Notes: generated from the sequence alone by a model not told the origin. A stretch of DNA of 64,000 bases from Eisenbergiella porci (GCF_009696275.1 NZ_VUMI01000015.1:1-64000); one strand, 5' to 3'. Positions 33,381 through 42,691 are shown, counted from the first letter of the stretch. Translations and numbers: made by a program.

Positions 33381-34640
33381 ATGGACGAAATTTTATATTT
33401 GGAATGCCTTTCCGGCATCAGCGGTGATATGACGGTGGCGGCCCTGCTGGATTTGGGGGCTGACGAGGAGGTGCTGCGCAGGGCGCTTTCCAGCCTGCCG
33501 CTTAGCGGCTTTTCCGTTGAAATCAAAAGGGTTGTGAAATCAGGGCTGGATGTATGTGATTTTAATGTGGTGCTGGATGAGGCGCATGAGAACCATGATC
33601 ATGATATGGAGTATCTTTACGGCAACGGAGAACATCACGGACATCACCATCATCATCATGAGCACCGCGGCCTGAAGGAAATCCTTCATATCATAGATCA
33701 TGCTGAAATTTCAGACCGGGCAAAGGAAACTGCCTGCCGCATTTTCCGGATACTGGCGGAAGCGGAATCAGCCGCCCATGGCGTTCCGGCGGAGGAGGTC
33801 CATTTTCATGAGGTGGGCGCGGTGGACTCCATTGTCGATATCGTAGCGGCGGCGGTGTGCCTGGATAATCTGAATATCACCAGGGCTGTGGTGCCCTTGC
33901 TCTGCGAAGGCAGCGGCTTTGTCAGATGCCAGCACGGCATGATTCCCGTACCGGTACCCGCGGTTGCAAACATTGCCGGGGCCAACGGGCTGAAGCTGAA
34001 GCTGACGGAAATTCAGGGAGAGCTGGTCACACCCACCGGAGCGGCCATTGTGGCTGCGGTGAAGACGGATGATAAGCTTCCGGAAGCCTTTACCATAGTG
34101 AAAACAGGAATGGGAGCGGGCAAACGCAGCTACGAACGCCCAAGCATACTGCGGGCGATGTTGATCCACGGTGAGGAGAGCAGAAAGGATACCATCTGCA
34201 AGCTGGAAACAAATATCGATGACTGCACCGGCGAGATGCTGGGATATGTCATGGACAGGCTGTTTGAAGAAGGAGCGAGGGATGTGCATTACATTCCCGT
34301 GTTCATGAAGAAGAACCGCCCTGCCTACCAGCTGAATGTTATCTGCTCCGAAGAGGATGCGGACAGGCTGGAACGGGTTATTTTTGCGGAAACCACTACC
34401 ATCGGCATCCGCAGGCTATGTATGGAAAGGACTGTGCTGCCAAGAGAGGTAATACAGGTCGGCACACCTCTGGGCCAGGCATCCGTAAAGGTATGCAGGC
34501 TGGAGGGGGAAAACAGATACTATCCGGAATATGCGGATGCCGCCAGGCTGAGCAGGGAACATAAACGCCCCTTTATGGAGGTTTATGAAATGATAAAGTC
34601 GGCCTGTCCGGAAAAACAGGACGTGCAGCCTGCGGAATAA
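33381..34640 (+). CDS. larC: LarC, nickel insertase for the NPN cofactor (single frame)
   Basis: Inserts Ni into the dithiocarboxylated pyridinium nucleotide using CTP. N-terminal LECLSGISGDM and C-terminal KLETNIDDCTGEMLGYVMD are LarC landmarks. A His-rich loop near residues 72-96 (HENHDHD, then HHGHHHHHHEHRG) probably stores nickel. The 419 residues are in one frame, whereas Lactobacillus plantarum makes LarC through a programmed frameshift between larC1 and larC2. It starts after an AGGAGC site 56 bases downstream of larB. Confidence 0.95.
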   Translation: MDEILYLECLSGISGDMTVAALLDLGADEEVLRRALSSLPLSGFSVEIKRVVKSGLDVCDFNVVLDEAHENHDHDMEYLYGNGEHHGHHHHHHEHRGLKEILHIIDHAEISDRAKETACRIFRILAEAESAAHGVPAEEVHFHEVGAVDSIVDIVAAAVCLDNLNITRAVVPLLCEGSGFVRCQHGMIPVPVPAVANIAGANGLKLKLTEIQGELVTPTGAAIVAAVKTDDKLPEAFTIVKTGMGAGKRSYERPSILRAMLIHGEESRKDTICKLETNIDDCTGEMLGYVMDRLFEEGARDVHYIPVFMKKNRPAYQLNVICSEEDADRLERVIFAETTTIGIRRLCMERTVLPREVIQVGTPLGQASVKVCRLEGENRYYPEYADAARLSREHKRPFMEVYEMIKSACPEKQDVQPAE

Positions 34641-34729
34641 ATGTCCGGACACGCTCCGTACAGGGGATGCGCAGACATGCCGGCGTATTTGCTGCACGGT
34701 TAAAAGGAAGTCTTTTAAAAGGAGTATTC

Positions 34730-35566
34730 ATGGAAGGGACAGAGGAAAAGAGACAGAAACTGACGGAAATGATGGATAAGCTTGCCGGAGAGGATATCAT
34801 GGTGGCGTTTTCAGGAGGCGTGGACAGCAGCCTCCTGCTGAAGGCCGCCTGTGACAGCGCAGGCCAGACCGGGAAAAAAGTATATGCGGTTACCATACAG
34901 ACCGCCCTTCACCCGACGGAGGATATTGAGGTGGCAGGACGTGTGGCAAAGGAAATGGGGGCCGTCCATGTGATTCTGTCCGTAGACGAGCTGGCGGAGG
35001 CCGGAATTGAAGACAATCCGGTTGACCGCTGCTACCGCTGCAAAAAACTTCTTTTTCAGAAAATGAAGAAGAAGGCGCAGGAGCTGGGCGTCCCGGTGAT
35101 TGTGGAGGGAACCAATGCAGACGACCTGACGATGTACCGTCCCGGCATCCGGGCGATCCGGGAGCTGGGCATTACCAGCCCGCTGGCCCTTCTTGGCATC
35201 GCCAAGGAGGAGGTGCGTAAGTTTGCCGGGGAATATGGGATTTCCGTTTCCAACCGGCCTTCAGCCCCCTGTCTGGCCACCCGTTTCCCCTATGGAACCA
35301 GGCTGAATATGGATAAAATGAAACAGGTGGATCAGGGGGAAGCTTATCTGCGCAGCCTGGGACTTTATAACGTGCGCATCCGTGTGCATGGGGAGGTTGC
35401 CAGAATCGAAGTTGACGAAAAGGATATGCCGGCGGTACTGGCACACAGAAAAGATCTGGTTTCCAGACTGGAAGCGCTGGGCTTTCTGTATGTTACACTT
35501 GACTTGAAGGGATTCCGTTCGGGCAGCATGGATACGGGCCTGGATGCGGAAACGGATGAATACTGA
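34730..35566 (+). CDS. larE: LarE, sulfur transferase for the NPN cofactor
   Basis: ATP-dependent PP-loop enzyme that converts the two carboxylates to thiocarboxylates. The PP-loop AFSGGVDSS covers residues 26-34. DRCYRCK is the conserved central CxxC. Cys181 in SAPCLATR aligns with the sacrificial cysteine (Cys176) of L. plantarum LarE; no extra C-terminal cysteines are seen, so the sacrificial rather than [4Fe-4S] mechanism is predicted. The ATG at 34730 has an AAAGGAGT site; a longer frame from 34667 has none. Last recognisable gene of the nik-lar operon. Confidence 0.94.
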   Translation: MEGTEEKRQKLTEMMDKLAGEDIMVAFSGGVDSSLLLKAACDSAGQTGKKVYAVTIQTALHPTEDIEVAGRVAKEMGAVHVILSVDELAEAGIEDNPVDRCYRCKKLLFQKMKKKAQELGVPVIVEGTNADDLTMYRPGIRAIRELGITSPLALLGIAKEEVRKFAGEYGISVSNRPSAPCLATRFPYGTRLNMDKMKQVDQGEAYLRSLGLYNVRIRVHGEVARIEVDEKDMPAVLAHRKDLVSRLEALGFLYVTLDLKGFRSGSMDTGLDAETDEY

Positions 35567-35629
35567 TTGTAACAGCCCGGTCCCTGTTTGAACTGTTACG
35601 GCTGATTAAGTAAAAAGCAGGATGATAAA

Positions 35630-36342
35630 ATGGACAGAAGTGAAAAAGCGATTTTTACCAATATGTGCATGGTGTACGATGACAACGATTCATTCTACCA
35701 GTTTTCCGATACGGTGCTGTTTGATTATGATATCCGGCGTGATATTATCCGGTTTACTCCCAATGCGGACAGGCTTTTCAGAATTCATGGCCTGGTGCAG
35801 AAGGATTTCCTGAAAAATATGGGGAACAGATATATTTACGGCGGTGATATTGAGGAAGTCAGCCAGCTGTTTTCCGGTCGGCTGAAGAAGGATAAAAATG
35901 AAGTCCGCGTCAGGCTGATGTATCCTGACAGGGATAATTATTTCTGGACGCTGATCCAGTACCGCTATGATTACAAAAAGGGAACCATTTCTTCCGTAGT
36001 TGGTAAGATTACGGACATTGAGGAACAAAAAAGGCATGAGGAGTATCTTCTGGAAATGTCGGAGACAGACGGCCTGACCGGTCTGCGCAACAAGCTGGCC
36101 ACAGAGGTTGAAATCCACTGGCAGGAAAGAAGGCAGAGCTTTTGATGCAGCATCTGAAGCTGGGCATGGAGCAGGGGATACCGCCATTATCCGTGAGCAT
36201 AGGGATTTCCAGGCGCCCGGAGGACGGAAGACAGTTTGTGGATCTGTTTAATGCGGCGGATCGCGCCATGTATGAGGCGAAAAGGAAAGGGAAAAACTGT
36301 TACTGCTTTTCCAGGCCGTATGGAACAAGGACGGATAGGTAA
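35630..36342 (+). pseudogene. PAS-GGDEF diguanylate cyclase with deleted active site
   Basis: The N-terminal 130 residues form a PAS/PAC domain (LFDYDIRRDIIRFTPNADRLFRIHG ... GKITDIEEQKRHEEYL), followed by the GGDEF opening ETDGLTGLRNK. After ATEVEIHWQERRQSF the frame stops at 36143-36145. The closing part of a GGDEF domain (LSVSIGISRRPEDGR, LFNAADRAMYEAKRKGKN) follows in another frame. About 90 residues including the GGDEF signature are missing, so an internal deletion with frameshift destroyed the gene. Confidence 0.85.
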
Positions 36343-36377
36343 AACGCCGGGAACCCGGCGGCGGGCATAAAGCCCGC
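36341..36377. terminator. Paired GC-rich hairpins between convergent genes
   Basis: CGCCGGG-AA-CCCGGCG (36345-36360) and GCGGGC-ATAAA-GCCCGC (36361-36377) are adjacent. Read leftward the first is followed by TTTTA, so they probably terminate the DUF3892-like gene. Confidence 0.6.
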
Positions 36378-36417
36378 GCGCCTTAATCAGTGAAGCATTG
36401 TCCTGCCAGGAAGTATT

Positions 36418-36717
36418 TTATTCCGGGGTAACGGAGGGTAGGGAGCTTAAGTTGTTGTTTTCTGTTTCGTCAGGGATGGATTTCAGATATTCGGTATCCT
36501 TTCGGTGGGCGATGCCGACGCCCCTGATTTCTCCGTCCTTTGCCAGGGCAACGCCTTCTTCCCTGGAAACCGTGGAGCCGTCGGAGAGCTGATAGCCGGT
36601 GATACGGCCGCTTTCCTTTACAAGACCCACGATATCCTTTGCATCACTTTTGGTCTGCGGAATGCTGTCCAGCGCATTTTTTGCCAGTGCAGAATCCGGT
36701 ATCTCGTTATTATCCAT
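36418..36717 (-). CDS. DUF3892-like small protein
   Basis: A 99-residue protein with the pattern ITGYQLSDGSTVSREEGVALAKDGEIRGVGIAHRKDTEYLKSIPD, typical of DUF3892. It is soluble, with no signal. The start at 36717 (MDNNEIPDS) is preferred over 36753 because GAAAGGA precedes it. The C-terminus is Ser/Asn-rich. Function of the family is unknown; paralogues in related genomes are often near regulatory or stress genes, which is only context. Confidence 0.75.
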   Translation of the reverse strand: MDNNEIPDSALAKNALDSIPQTKSDAKDIVGLVKESGRITGYQLSDGSTVSREEGVALAKDGEIRGVGIAHRKDTEYLKSIPDETENNNLSSLPSVTPE

Positions 36718-36942
36718 GGTCAAATGTCCTTTCTTTCCAAAGCGGCCTGCCATATAGGGGCCGCGGTGTTGTTTCTCAGTTGCCGGCAGTTACAATACAG
36801 TCCCGGATGAACTGTGACAATTAGTATCCGCAGTGCAAAAAAAGTTATTCAGATAACCGGCGGAATGTGATATGATATTGTTTTCAGGCAATAACTGTAA
36901 AGGACAGTTATTTCAGATATTAAAAAATGTGAGGGAGCAGAT

Positions 36943-37359
36943 ATGACAAGTGAGTTTGGCATGGCGGTTCATGCGCTTACCTTTTTAAACCATAAGGGGG
37001 AAATGGTTTCCAGCGAGGTGCTGGCGGAAAATATATGTACCAATCCGGCCCGTGTGCGCAAGGTTATGGCGAAGCTGAAAAGAGCGGGGCTGGTAACTAC
37101 CAGGGAAGGGCTGGATGGAGGCTATTTATTCAACGGGCCTGCGGATAAGGTGACGCTTAGCATGATTGCGCAGGCGGTGGAGGCCAGGTTTGTTTCTTCC
37201 TCCTGGAAGAGCGGGAACCAGGATATGGACTGCCTTGTGGCTTCGGGGATGGCCGGCCTTCTTGACAGAATTTACGATCAGCTGGATCGCCGCTGCTATG
37301 AAAGGCTGGAAAGACTGACAATTGAAGACATAAACGGAAAAATTTTCGGTGCCGGGTGA
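36943..37359 (+). CDS. Rrf2-family transcriptional regulator
   Basis: A 138-residue winged-helix protein. The N-terminal MTSEFGMAVHALTFL, recognition helix NPARVRKVMAKLKRAGLV and wing TTREGLDGGYLF are Rrf2 landmarks. Only one cysteine lies in the region where IscR/NsrR have three (DMDCLVAS), so it probably does not hold an Fe-S cluster. A GAGGGAGC site precedes the ATG. It is followed by a decayed TetR gene, so its own target is unclear. Confidence 0.9.
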   Translation: MTSEFGMAVHALTFLNHKGEMVSSEVLAENICTNPARVRKVMAKLKRAGLVTTREGLDGGYLFNGPADKVTLSMIAQAVEARFVSSSWKSGNQDMDCLVASGMAGLLDRIYDQLDRRCYERLERLTIEDINGKIFGAG

Positions 37360-37395
37360 CGAGCCTGGCTTTACCTTGTAAGGAGGGAAGGGGAA

Positions 37396-37843
37396 ATGCG
37401 CGTTTCAAAGGCATCGGAGGAAAGAAGGCAGGAGGATGCACTTTTTGACGGGGCGCTGGAAAATTATGCCGGACGGCTGGCTGAGCAGATGGGGGAAGCG
37501 ATCAGGGACGGTCGGACAACGCTGCGGGAAAAGGTCATGAGTACGCAGTCTTTCATCCATATTGAGGATGACGACAGCTATTATTATAAAATTTTTAACA
37601 GCCCGGACAAAAAAAGGCGTCTATCAGAAGCTTTCGCTGAAGGTGGCGGAGCGGCTGGTGCCTCATGTGACGGATGCGATCACGGAGGAGATGAAGCTGG
37701 GGCGTCTCACTGCGGTGGAGGATCCGGAAACGGTAGCTTCCTTTTGTGTCTACGGGCAGCTGGGGATATTATTCCGTGAAGATATCAGCGGCCTCCAGAA
37801 AGCGGAGAGGATCAGAAAGTTTGTTGCAGGACAGATACGGTAG
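37396..37843 (+). pseudogene. TetR/AcrR regulator, HTH deleted and frameshifted
   Basis: The opening MRVSKASEERRQE is a typical TetR N-terminus, but the helix-turn-helix is missing and the text jumps to a ligand-domain helix (ENYAGRLAEQMGEAIRDGRTTLREKVM). After FNSPDKK the frame changes at an A7 run (about 37609-37615). The remaining TetR C-terminal domain (VYQKLSLKVAERLVPHVTDAITEEM ... ISGLQKAERIRKF) reads in the second frame to 37843. Two independent lesions make loss of function near certain unless the A run is a sequencing error. Confidence 0.8.
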
Positions 37844-37859
37844 GAAAAGGTGAGGGGCA

Positions 37860-38520
37860 ATGGATAACAGGGACGGGTTGGAAAATCAGCTCTATAAGGC
37901 CGACTGGCTGAAGGAAGTACTGCAGACCGGCCGGATTGGCATGTGGATCGTGGAAGTGGATAATGAGACGGGAGAGTTTCGGATGTATCCGGATGAGCAG
38001 AACCGGAATGTCTCCTGCATTTACCAGTGGGCGGACAAGGCTATGGGGTATCATGAGACGGAGCCGTTTTACTTAAGCCGGGAGGATCTGGAGCATATCC
38101 TCAGTGTTTACTCGGCAGACGGAACCAGTACGGAAATGCTTATTTTCCATCAGCATATGATGCCCAGCGTGCTGCACGCCGCGTTCTGGAATGAGGGGAC
38201 GTATGAAGGCGCCTTCTGCTGGGAAAAGAAGGAAGAGGGCTATGAATGGACGGATGAGGAGAAGCGGCTTATCAAGGAACTGGCCCGGATTATCAGCTCC
38301 TTTACCATGAAAGCGAGGGCGGATGCCGTCAGCCAGGCCAAGACGGATTTCCTTTCCCGTATGTCCCATGAGATCCATACGCCATGCCGGTCATGGACGG
38401 CCTGCAGGCAACAAGGTTTATACGCATGTCGGGAAAGGAAGACAGCGTGAGCATCCCTATTATCGCCATGATCGCCAATGCCTTCAGCGAGGATAATGAG
38501 AGGGGTACTGAACAGTTACA
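37860..38520 (+). pseudogene. Hybrid histidine kinase with large internal deletion
   Basis: An N-terminal sensor-like region (about 150 residues) leads into a HisKA box SQAKTDFLSRMSHEIHTP with the phospho-His. Immediately after, the DNA reads a receiver-domain segment in another frame (MPVMDGLQATRFIRMSGKEDSVSIPIIAMIANAFSEDNERG). The whole ATPase domain and the first half of the receiver are gone. The junction lies near 38382. The receiver end also stops short and merges into the ribosome-site region of the following symporter. Confidence 0.85.
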
Positions 38521-38542
38521 ACTATTCAAATACGGAGGATTT

Positions 38543-39868
38543 ATGAGTAACGGACAACATAAAAACGGGAATTTTACATCAACGTTAGGCTTTGTGATTG
38601 CCTGTGTGGGATCGGCAGTAGGGCTGGGAAATATCTGGATGTTTCCCTACCGCCTGGGACAGTACGGAGGGGCAGCCTTTCTGATTCCCTATCTGCTGTT
38701 TATCCTGTTGTTCGGCTGGGTCGGGCTGTCGGCGGAGTTTGCAGTGGGCAGAAAAGCACGGACCGGGACCATAGGGGCTTATGGCTATTGTTTTGCGGCC
38801 AGGGACAGGGAAAAGACAGGAAAGGTGCTGGGCTGGTTCCCGCTGCTTGGCTCCCTTGGTATTGCTATCGGCTATTCCATTGTACTGGGCTGGGTGCTGC
38901 GTTCCCTTGCAGGGGCGGTAACGGGAAGCCTGTTTGAAACGGATGCTGCGGAGTATTTTGCACAGGCCACGGGGGCCTTCGGAAGCGTTCCCTGGCATTT
39001 TATCATTGTGGCGGTGGTTTCCGTGATTCTTCTGACGGGAGTGACCAAAGGGATCGAAAAAGTGAGCAAGGTTATGATGCCCCTGTTTTTTGTATTATTT
39101 GTGATACTGGCGGTGAGGGTGGCCTTCCTGCCGGGGGCGGCCAAAGGCTATGAGTTCCTGTTTGTGCCCAGATGGGAGGCGCTTCTGAAGGTGGATACCT
39201 GGGTTATGGCCATGGGACAGGCTTTTTTCTCCCTTTCGATTACAGGCTCCGGCATGATTGTATACGGCGCTTATCTGGATGATAAGGTGGATATTCCGGG
39301 GGCTTCGGTGCGGACGGCATTGTTTGATACGATGGCGGCGCTGCTTTCGGGGCTGGCTATAATGCCGGCGGTGTTTGCCTTCGGCATCGATGCGGGCAGC
39401 GGCCCGTCCCTGATTTTCATCACGCTTCCGGGCGTTTTCCGGCAGATGCCCATGGGAAGACTGTTTGCGGCCTTTTTCTTCCTTTCCGTCAGCTTTGCGG
39501 GAATCACGTCCCTTATCAATATGTTTGAGGCGGTTATAGAAAGCTGGCAGACACAGTTCCGGATTTCCAGGTTCCTGTCCACGCTGCTGTGCGGCGGCAT
39601 TACCTTTCTGGTGGGAGTATTTCTGGAGGAGGAAAGCAGGACAGGAACATGGCTGGATACGGTATCTATCGCCATCGTGCCTCTGGGGGCCGTCCTGGGG
39701 GCCGTGTCAGTTTATTATGTGCTGGGCTATCCGAAAATCCGGGAGGAACTGGAAAAGGGACATAAGGGAAAATTATCAGACGCTTTTGGATTTACGGCAA
39801 AGTATATTTATGTGCCGCTGACAGTACTGGTATTGATTCTTGGATTTGTATATAAGGGAATTGGATAA
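38543..39868 (+). CDS. Sodium-dependent symporter of the NSS/SNF family
   Basis: A 441-residue protein with eleven to twelve membrane helices. Helix 1 reads LGFVIACVGSAVGLGNIWMFPY, the hallmark Na+/substrate site of NSS transporters, with QYGGAAFLIPYL after it. Bacterial homologues carry amino acids such as tryptophan, tyrosine or alanine. The ATG at 38543 follows ACGGAGGA; longer frames run into the decayed kinase. A Trp T-box gene lies 1.3 kb downstream, which hints at but does not prove an aromatic amino-acid substrate. Confidence 0.93.
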   Translation: MSNGQHKNGNFTSTLGFVIACVGSAVGLGNIWMFPYRLGQYGGAAFLIPYLLFILLFGWVGLSAEFAVGRKARTGTIGAYGYCFAARDREKTGKVLGWFPLLGSLGIAIGYSIVLGWVLRSLAGAVTGSLFETDAAEYFAQATGAFGSVPWHFIIVAVVSVILLTGVTKGIEKVSKVMMPLFFVLFVILAVRVAFLPGAAKGYEFLFVPRWEALLKVDTWVMAMGQAFFSLSITGSGMIVYGAYLDDKVDIPGASVRTALFDTMAALLSGLAIMPAVFAFGIDAGSGPSLIFITLPGVFRQMPMGRLFAAFFFLSVSFAGITSLINMFEAVIESWQTQFRISRFLSTLLCGGITFLVGVFLEEESRTGTWLDTVSIAIVPLGAVLGAVSVYYVLGYPKIREELEKGHKGKLSDAFGFTAKYIYVPLTVLVLILGFVYKGIG

Positions 39869-39936
39869 TATTTGTTAAAAAATAAAGCAAAGTGAGAATT
39901 TTACTTTATTATTTTAAAGGAAAAGAAGGTGCGGAG

Positions 39937-40761
39937 ATGGAAATTACGGTATTAACGGAAAATACGGTAAGCCGCCGGGGCCTGCTCGCGGAGCATGGCC
40001 TTTCGGTACTGGTGGAAGAGGGAAGGAAACGCATCCTGTTTGACACGGGGCAGAGCGGCGTTTATATACATAATGCAGAACAGCTGGGTATCAGCCTGGA
40101 GGGGCTTGACGCCATCGTATTAAGCCACGGGCATTATGATCATACGGGAGGCCTGCCGGAATTTCCCGGAGAGGTCAGCTGTCCGGTCTATCTGAGCGGA
40201 AAGGCTCTGGAGGATAAATGGTGTCTGGCAGGGGATGGTAAAGGGAACCGTTGTATCGGCGTGCCCTGGCGGGAGGATGCGCGGGAGCTGGAACGACTGC
40301 CTCTGGTATTTACCTGGGAACAGGAGGAGATTTTTCCCGGTATTTATCTGCTGGGACAGATTTCCACCACAGTGCCTTCGGAAATGGGGGAAAAGCCCTT
40401 CCGTATCCTGCAGAACGGCAGATATCTGCCGGATACCATGGAAGATGAGCAGCTTCTTGTGATCCGCACGCCTCAGGGGCTGGCCGTTTTTGCCGGCTGC
40501 GCCCATCCGGGTATTCTGAGCTGCGTGGAAAAGGTAAAAAGGACCTTTCCCGGAGAAAAGCTTTATCTTTTGCTTGCCGGGATGCATCTGCGCGGCTGTC
40601 CGCAGGAACGGGTGGAGGAAACCATTAAGGGTTTAAAGGAAGCGGGCTTTACGTATCTGATACCGCTGCACTGTACCGGGACGCTGGCCATTGCCCGGAT
40701 GAAAATGGCATTCGGGAAGAGCTGCCTCATGGCGGAGGCGGGAAAGCGTTTTTCTTTGTAA
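39937..40761 (+). CDS. MBL-fold metallo-hydrolase
   Basis: A 274-residue metallo-beta-lactamase-fold protein with the metal motif LSHGHYDHTGGL (about residues 65-76), CAHPGI and GMHL later. It resembles the group annotated as 7,8-dihydropterin-6-yl-methyl-4-(beta-D-ribofuranosyl)aminobenzene 5'-phosphate synthase-like, whose true substrate is generally unknown. Cytoplasmic. The ATG at 39937 follows GAAGGTGCGGAG. It is 68 bases after the symporter, possibly co-transcribed. Confidence 0.88.
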   Translation: MEITVLTENTVSRRGLLAEHGLSVLVEEGRKRILFDTGQSGVYIHNAEQLGISLEGLDAIVLSHGHYDHTGGLPEFPGEVSCPVYLSGKALEDKWCLAGDGKGNRCIGVPWREDARELERLPLVFTWEQEEIFPGIYLLGQISTTVPSEMGEKPFRILQNGRYLPDTMEDEQLLVIRTPQGLAVFAGCAHPGILSCVEKVKRTFPGEKLYLLLAGMHLRGCPQERVEETIKGLKEAGFTYLIPLHCTGTLAIARMKMAFGKSCLMAEAGKRFSL

Positions 40762-40788
40762 GCGCAGGCAATAAGTATAAATTCCCTA

Positions 40789-40815
40789 TTGACATATTCC
40801 TGAAATTGCTATAAG
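40789..40815 (+). promoter_or_regulatory. Promoter of the T-box leader
   Basis: TTGACA (40789-40794) and TATAAG (40810-40815) with a short 15-base spacer precede the T-box RNA by about 20-30 bases. Confidence 0.55.
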
Positions 40816-40844
40816 TTAGTTAGTAACAGAAAAGAAAAAACCTG

Positions 40845-41155
40845 TGAGAAAGAGTAGTAAGCATCCGGAGGAAATATCCCAGAGAGCCGCAGCTGGTGGA
40901 AATGCGGTATAGGAACTCATGCTGAATGGACTTTTGAGGCCGGCCTGAACATGGTAATTTACCCAGTAGGCGCCGGCGGGAATCCGGACCCGTTATCAGA
41001 CCGGCGTGCATAGTTGTGCATGCATATGGCAGGACTGCAGTCCTGGCCGTATGGAAAGAGTGGACGAAGCGTCAATTTGAGTGGTACCGCGATAATAGGA
41101 TTATTACCGCCTCAAGAATTTCCCTTGTCGGGAGATCCTGAGGCGGTTTTTTGTT
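40845..41155 (+). ncRNA. T-box riboswitch, tryptophan-specific
   Basis: A leader of about 310 bases. Stem I carries AGTAAGC near its start, the AGAGAGCCGCAGCTGGTGGAA core and a specifier segment GAATGGAC with TGG at 40927-40929, the Trp codon. The T-box proper is GAGTGGTACCGCG (41079-41091). The terminator pairs ACCGCCTCA (41106-41114) with TGAGGCGGT (41139-41147) before a T run. Uncharged tRNA-Trp should stabilise the antiterminator and turn on the downstream trpB-like gene, which matches the specifier. Confidence 0.92.
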
Positions 41156-41300
41156 TTTACAGGTAATCAGGTCCTGTGAAATCAAGCCCTAGTTCGCGTA
41201 CAGAACGATACCGTCCCTTTCATTATCAAAAACCCGCCTTAAGAAAAAGGCGCTTTCCCCTGTCAGGTTGTCTGTCTATTTAAGAAAAGGAGATAAAACT

Positions 41301-42686
41301 ATGGCAAACAAAGAAATTCCCTACAAAATCTATCTGGAAGAATCGGAGATGCCCAGGCAGTGGTACAATGTGAGAGCCGACATGAAGAATAAGCCGGCGC
41401 CGCTTTTAAATCCCGCAACCCTGCAGCCCATGACCTTTGAGGAGCTGCGTCCTGTATTCTGTGATGAGCTGGTAAAGCAGGAGCTGAATGATACGGATGC
41501 CTACATCGACATTCCGGAGGAAATCAGAAAATTTTATAAAATGTACCGTCCGTCACCCCTGGTAAGAGCGTACTGCCTGGAAGAGAAGCTGCAGACGCCT
41601 GCCAAGATTTATTATAAATTTGAAGGAAACAATACCAGCGGCAGCCACAAGCTCAATTCCGCCATCGCCCAGGCCTACTATGCAAAGCAGCAGGGACTGA
41701 AGGGCGTTACCACGGAAACCGGAGCCGGACAGTGGGGCACTGCGCTTTCCATGGCCTGTTCCTATTTCGGACTGGACTGCCAGGTATATATGGTAAAGGT
41801 ATCTTATGAGCAGAAGCCCTTCCGCCGTGAAGTAATGCGTACCTATGGGGCAAAGGTTACCCCTTCCCCTTCTGAATTTACCGAAGTGGGAAGAAAGATT
41901 CTTATGGAGCATCCCGGAACCTCAGGAAGCCTTGGTTGTGCTATTTCTGAAGCGGTGGAAGCGGCTACCAAGCAGGAAGGCTACCGTTACGTACTGGGAA
42001 GCGTGCTCTCCCAGGTACTGCTTCATCAGACGATTATCGGTCTGGAAACCAAGACCGCGCTTGATAAATACGATATCGTGCCGGATATCATCATCGGATG
42101 TGCCGGCGGCGGCTCCAACCTGGGCGGCCTGATTTCCCCGTTTGTGGGAGAGGTGCTCAGGGGGGGAAAGGATTATAAATTCATTGCAGTAGAGCCTGCT
42201 TCCTGCCCCAGCCTTACCAGAGGAAAATATGTATATGACTTCTGTGATACCGGTAAGGTTTGCCCCCTGGCTAAAATGTATACGCTGGGTAGCGGCTTCA
42301 TCCCTTCCGCCAACCATGCAGGCGGCCTGCGTTACCACGGCATGAGCTCTATCCTGTCCCAGCTGTACGATGATGGCTATATCGAAGCCCGCAGCGTGGA
42401 GCAGACAGCGGTATTCGAAGCGGCTGAGCAGTTCGCAAGAGTGGAAGGCATCCTTCCCGCTCCGGAAAGCAGCCATGCGATCCGCGTAGCTATTGACGAG
42501 GCGATGAAGTGCAAGGAAACCGGAGAAGAAAAGACCATCGTATTCGGCCTTACCGGAACCGGCTACTTTGACATGGTGGCCTATGAGAAATTTCATAATG
42601 GAGAAATGAAAGATTATATTCCCACCGATGCCGACCTGCAGTCTGGTTTCGACGGAATCCCCAGATTCCCGGGAAATAATATCTGA
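41301..42686 (+). CDS. trpB: Tryptophan synthase beta chain-like protein (TrpB2)
   Basis: PLP enzyme that condenses indole with serine. The 461 residues, longer N-terminal part (YLEESEMPRQWYNVRADM) and absence of trpA nearby identify the TrpB2 subgroup. The PLP lysine is Lys117 in NNTSGSHKLNSA, and the phosphate-binding loop is GCAGGGSN. TrpB2 works without TrpA and probably salvages free indole, relevant in a gut habitat. Start at 41301 follows AAAGGAGA. Controlled by the T-box 146 bases upstream; followed by a terminator. Confidence 0.93.
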   Translation: MANKEIPYKIYLEESEMPRQWYNVRADMKNKPAPLLNPATLQPMTFEELRPVFCDELVKQELNDTDAYIDIPEEIRKFYKMYRPSPLVRAYCLEEKLQTPAKIYYKFEGNNTSGSHKLNSAIAQAYYAKQQGLKGVTTETGAGQWGTALSMACSYFGLDCQVYMVKVSYEQKPFRREVMRTYGAKVTPSPSEFTEVGRKILMEHPGTSGSLGCAISEAVEAATKQEGYRYVLGSVLSQVLLHQTIIGLETKTALDKYDIVPDIIIGCAGGGSNLGGLISPFVGEVLRGGKDYKFIAVEPASCPSLTRGKYVYDFCDTGKVCPLAKMYTLGSGFIPSANHAGGLRYHGMSSILSQLYDDGYIEARSVEQTAVFEAAEQFARVEGILPAPESSHAIRVAIDEAMKCKETGEEKTIVFGLTGTGYFDMVAYEKFHNGEMKDYIPTDADLQSGFDGIPRFPGNNI

Positions 42687-42691
42687 TATAA

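Noticed and set aside
33590-33670. CAT/CAC repeats as a possible DNA repeat element
   Set aside because: They are the codons of LarC's histidine-rich nickel loop.
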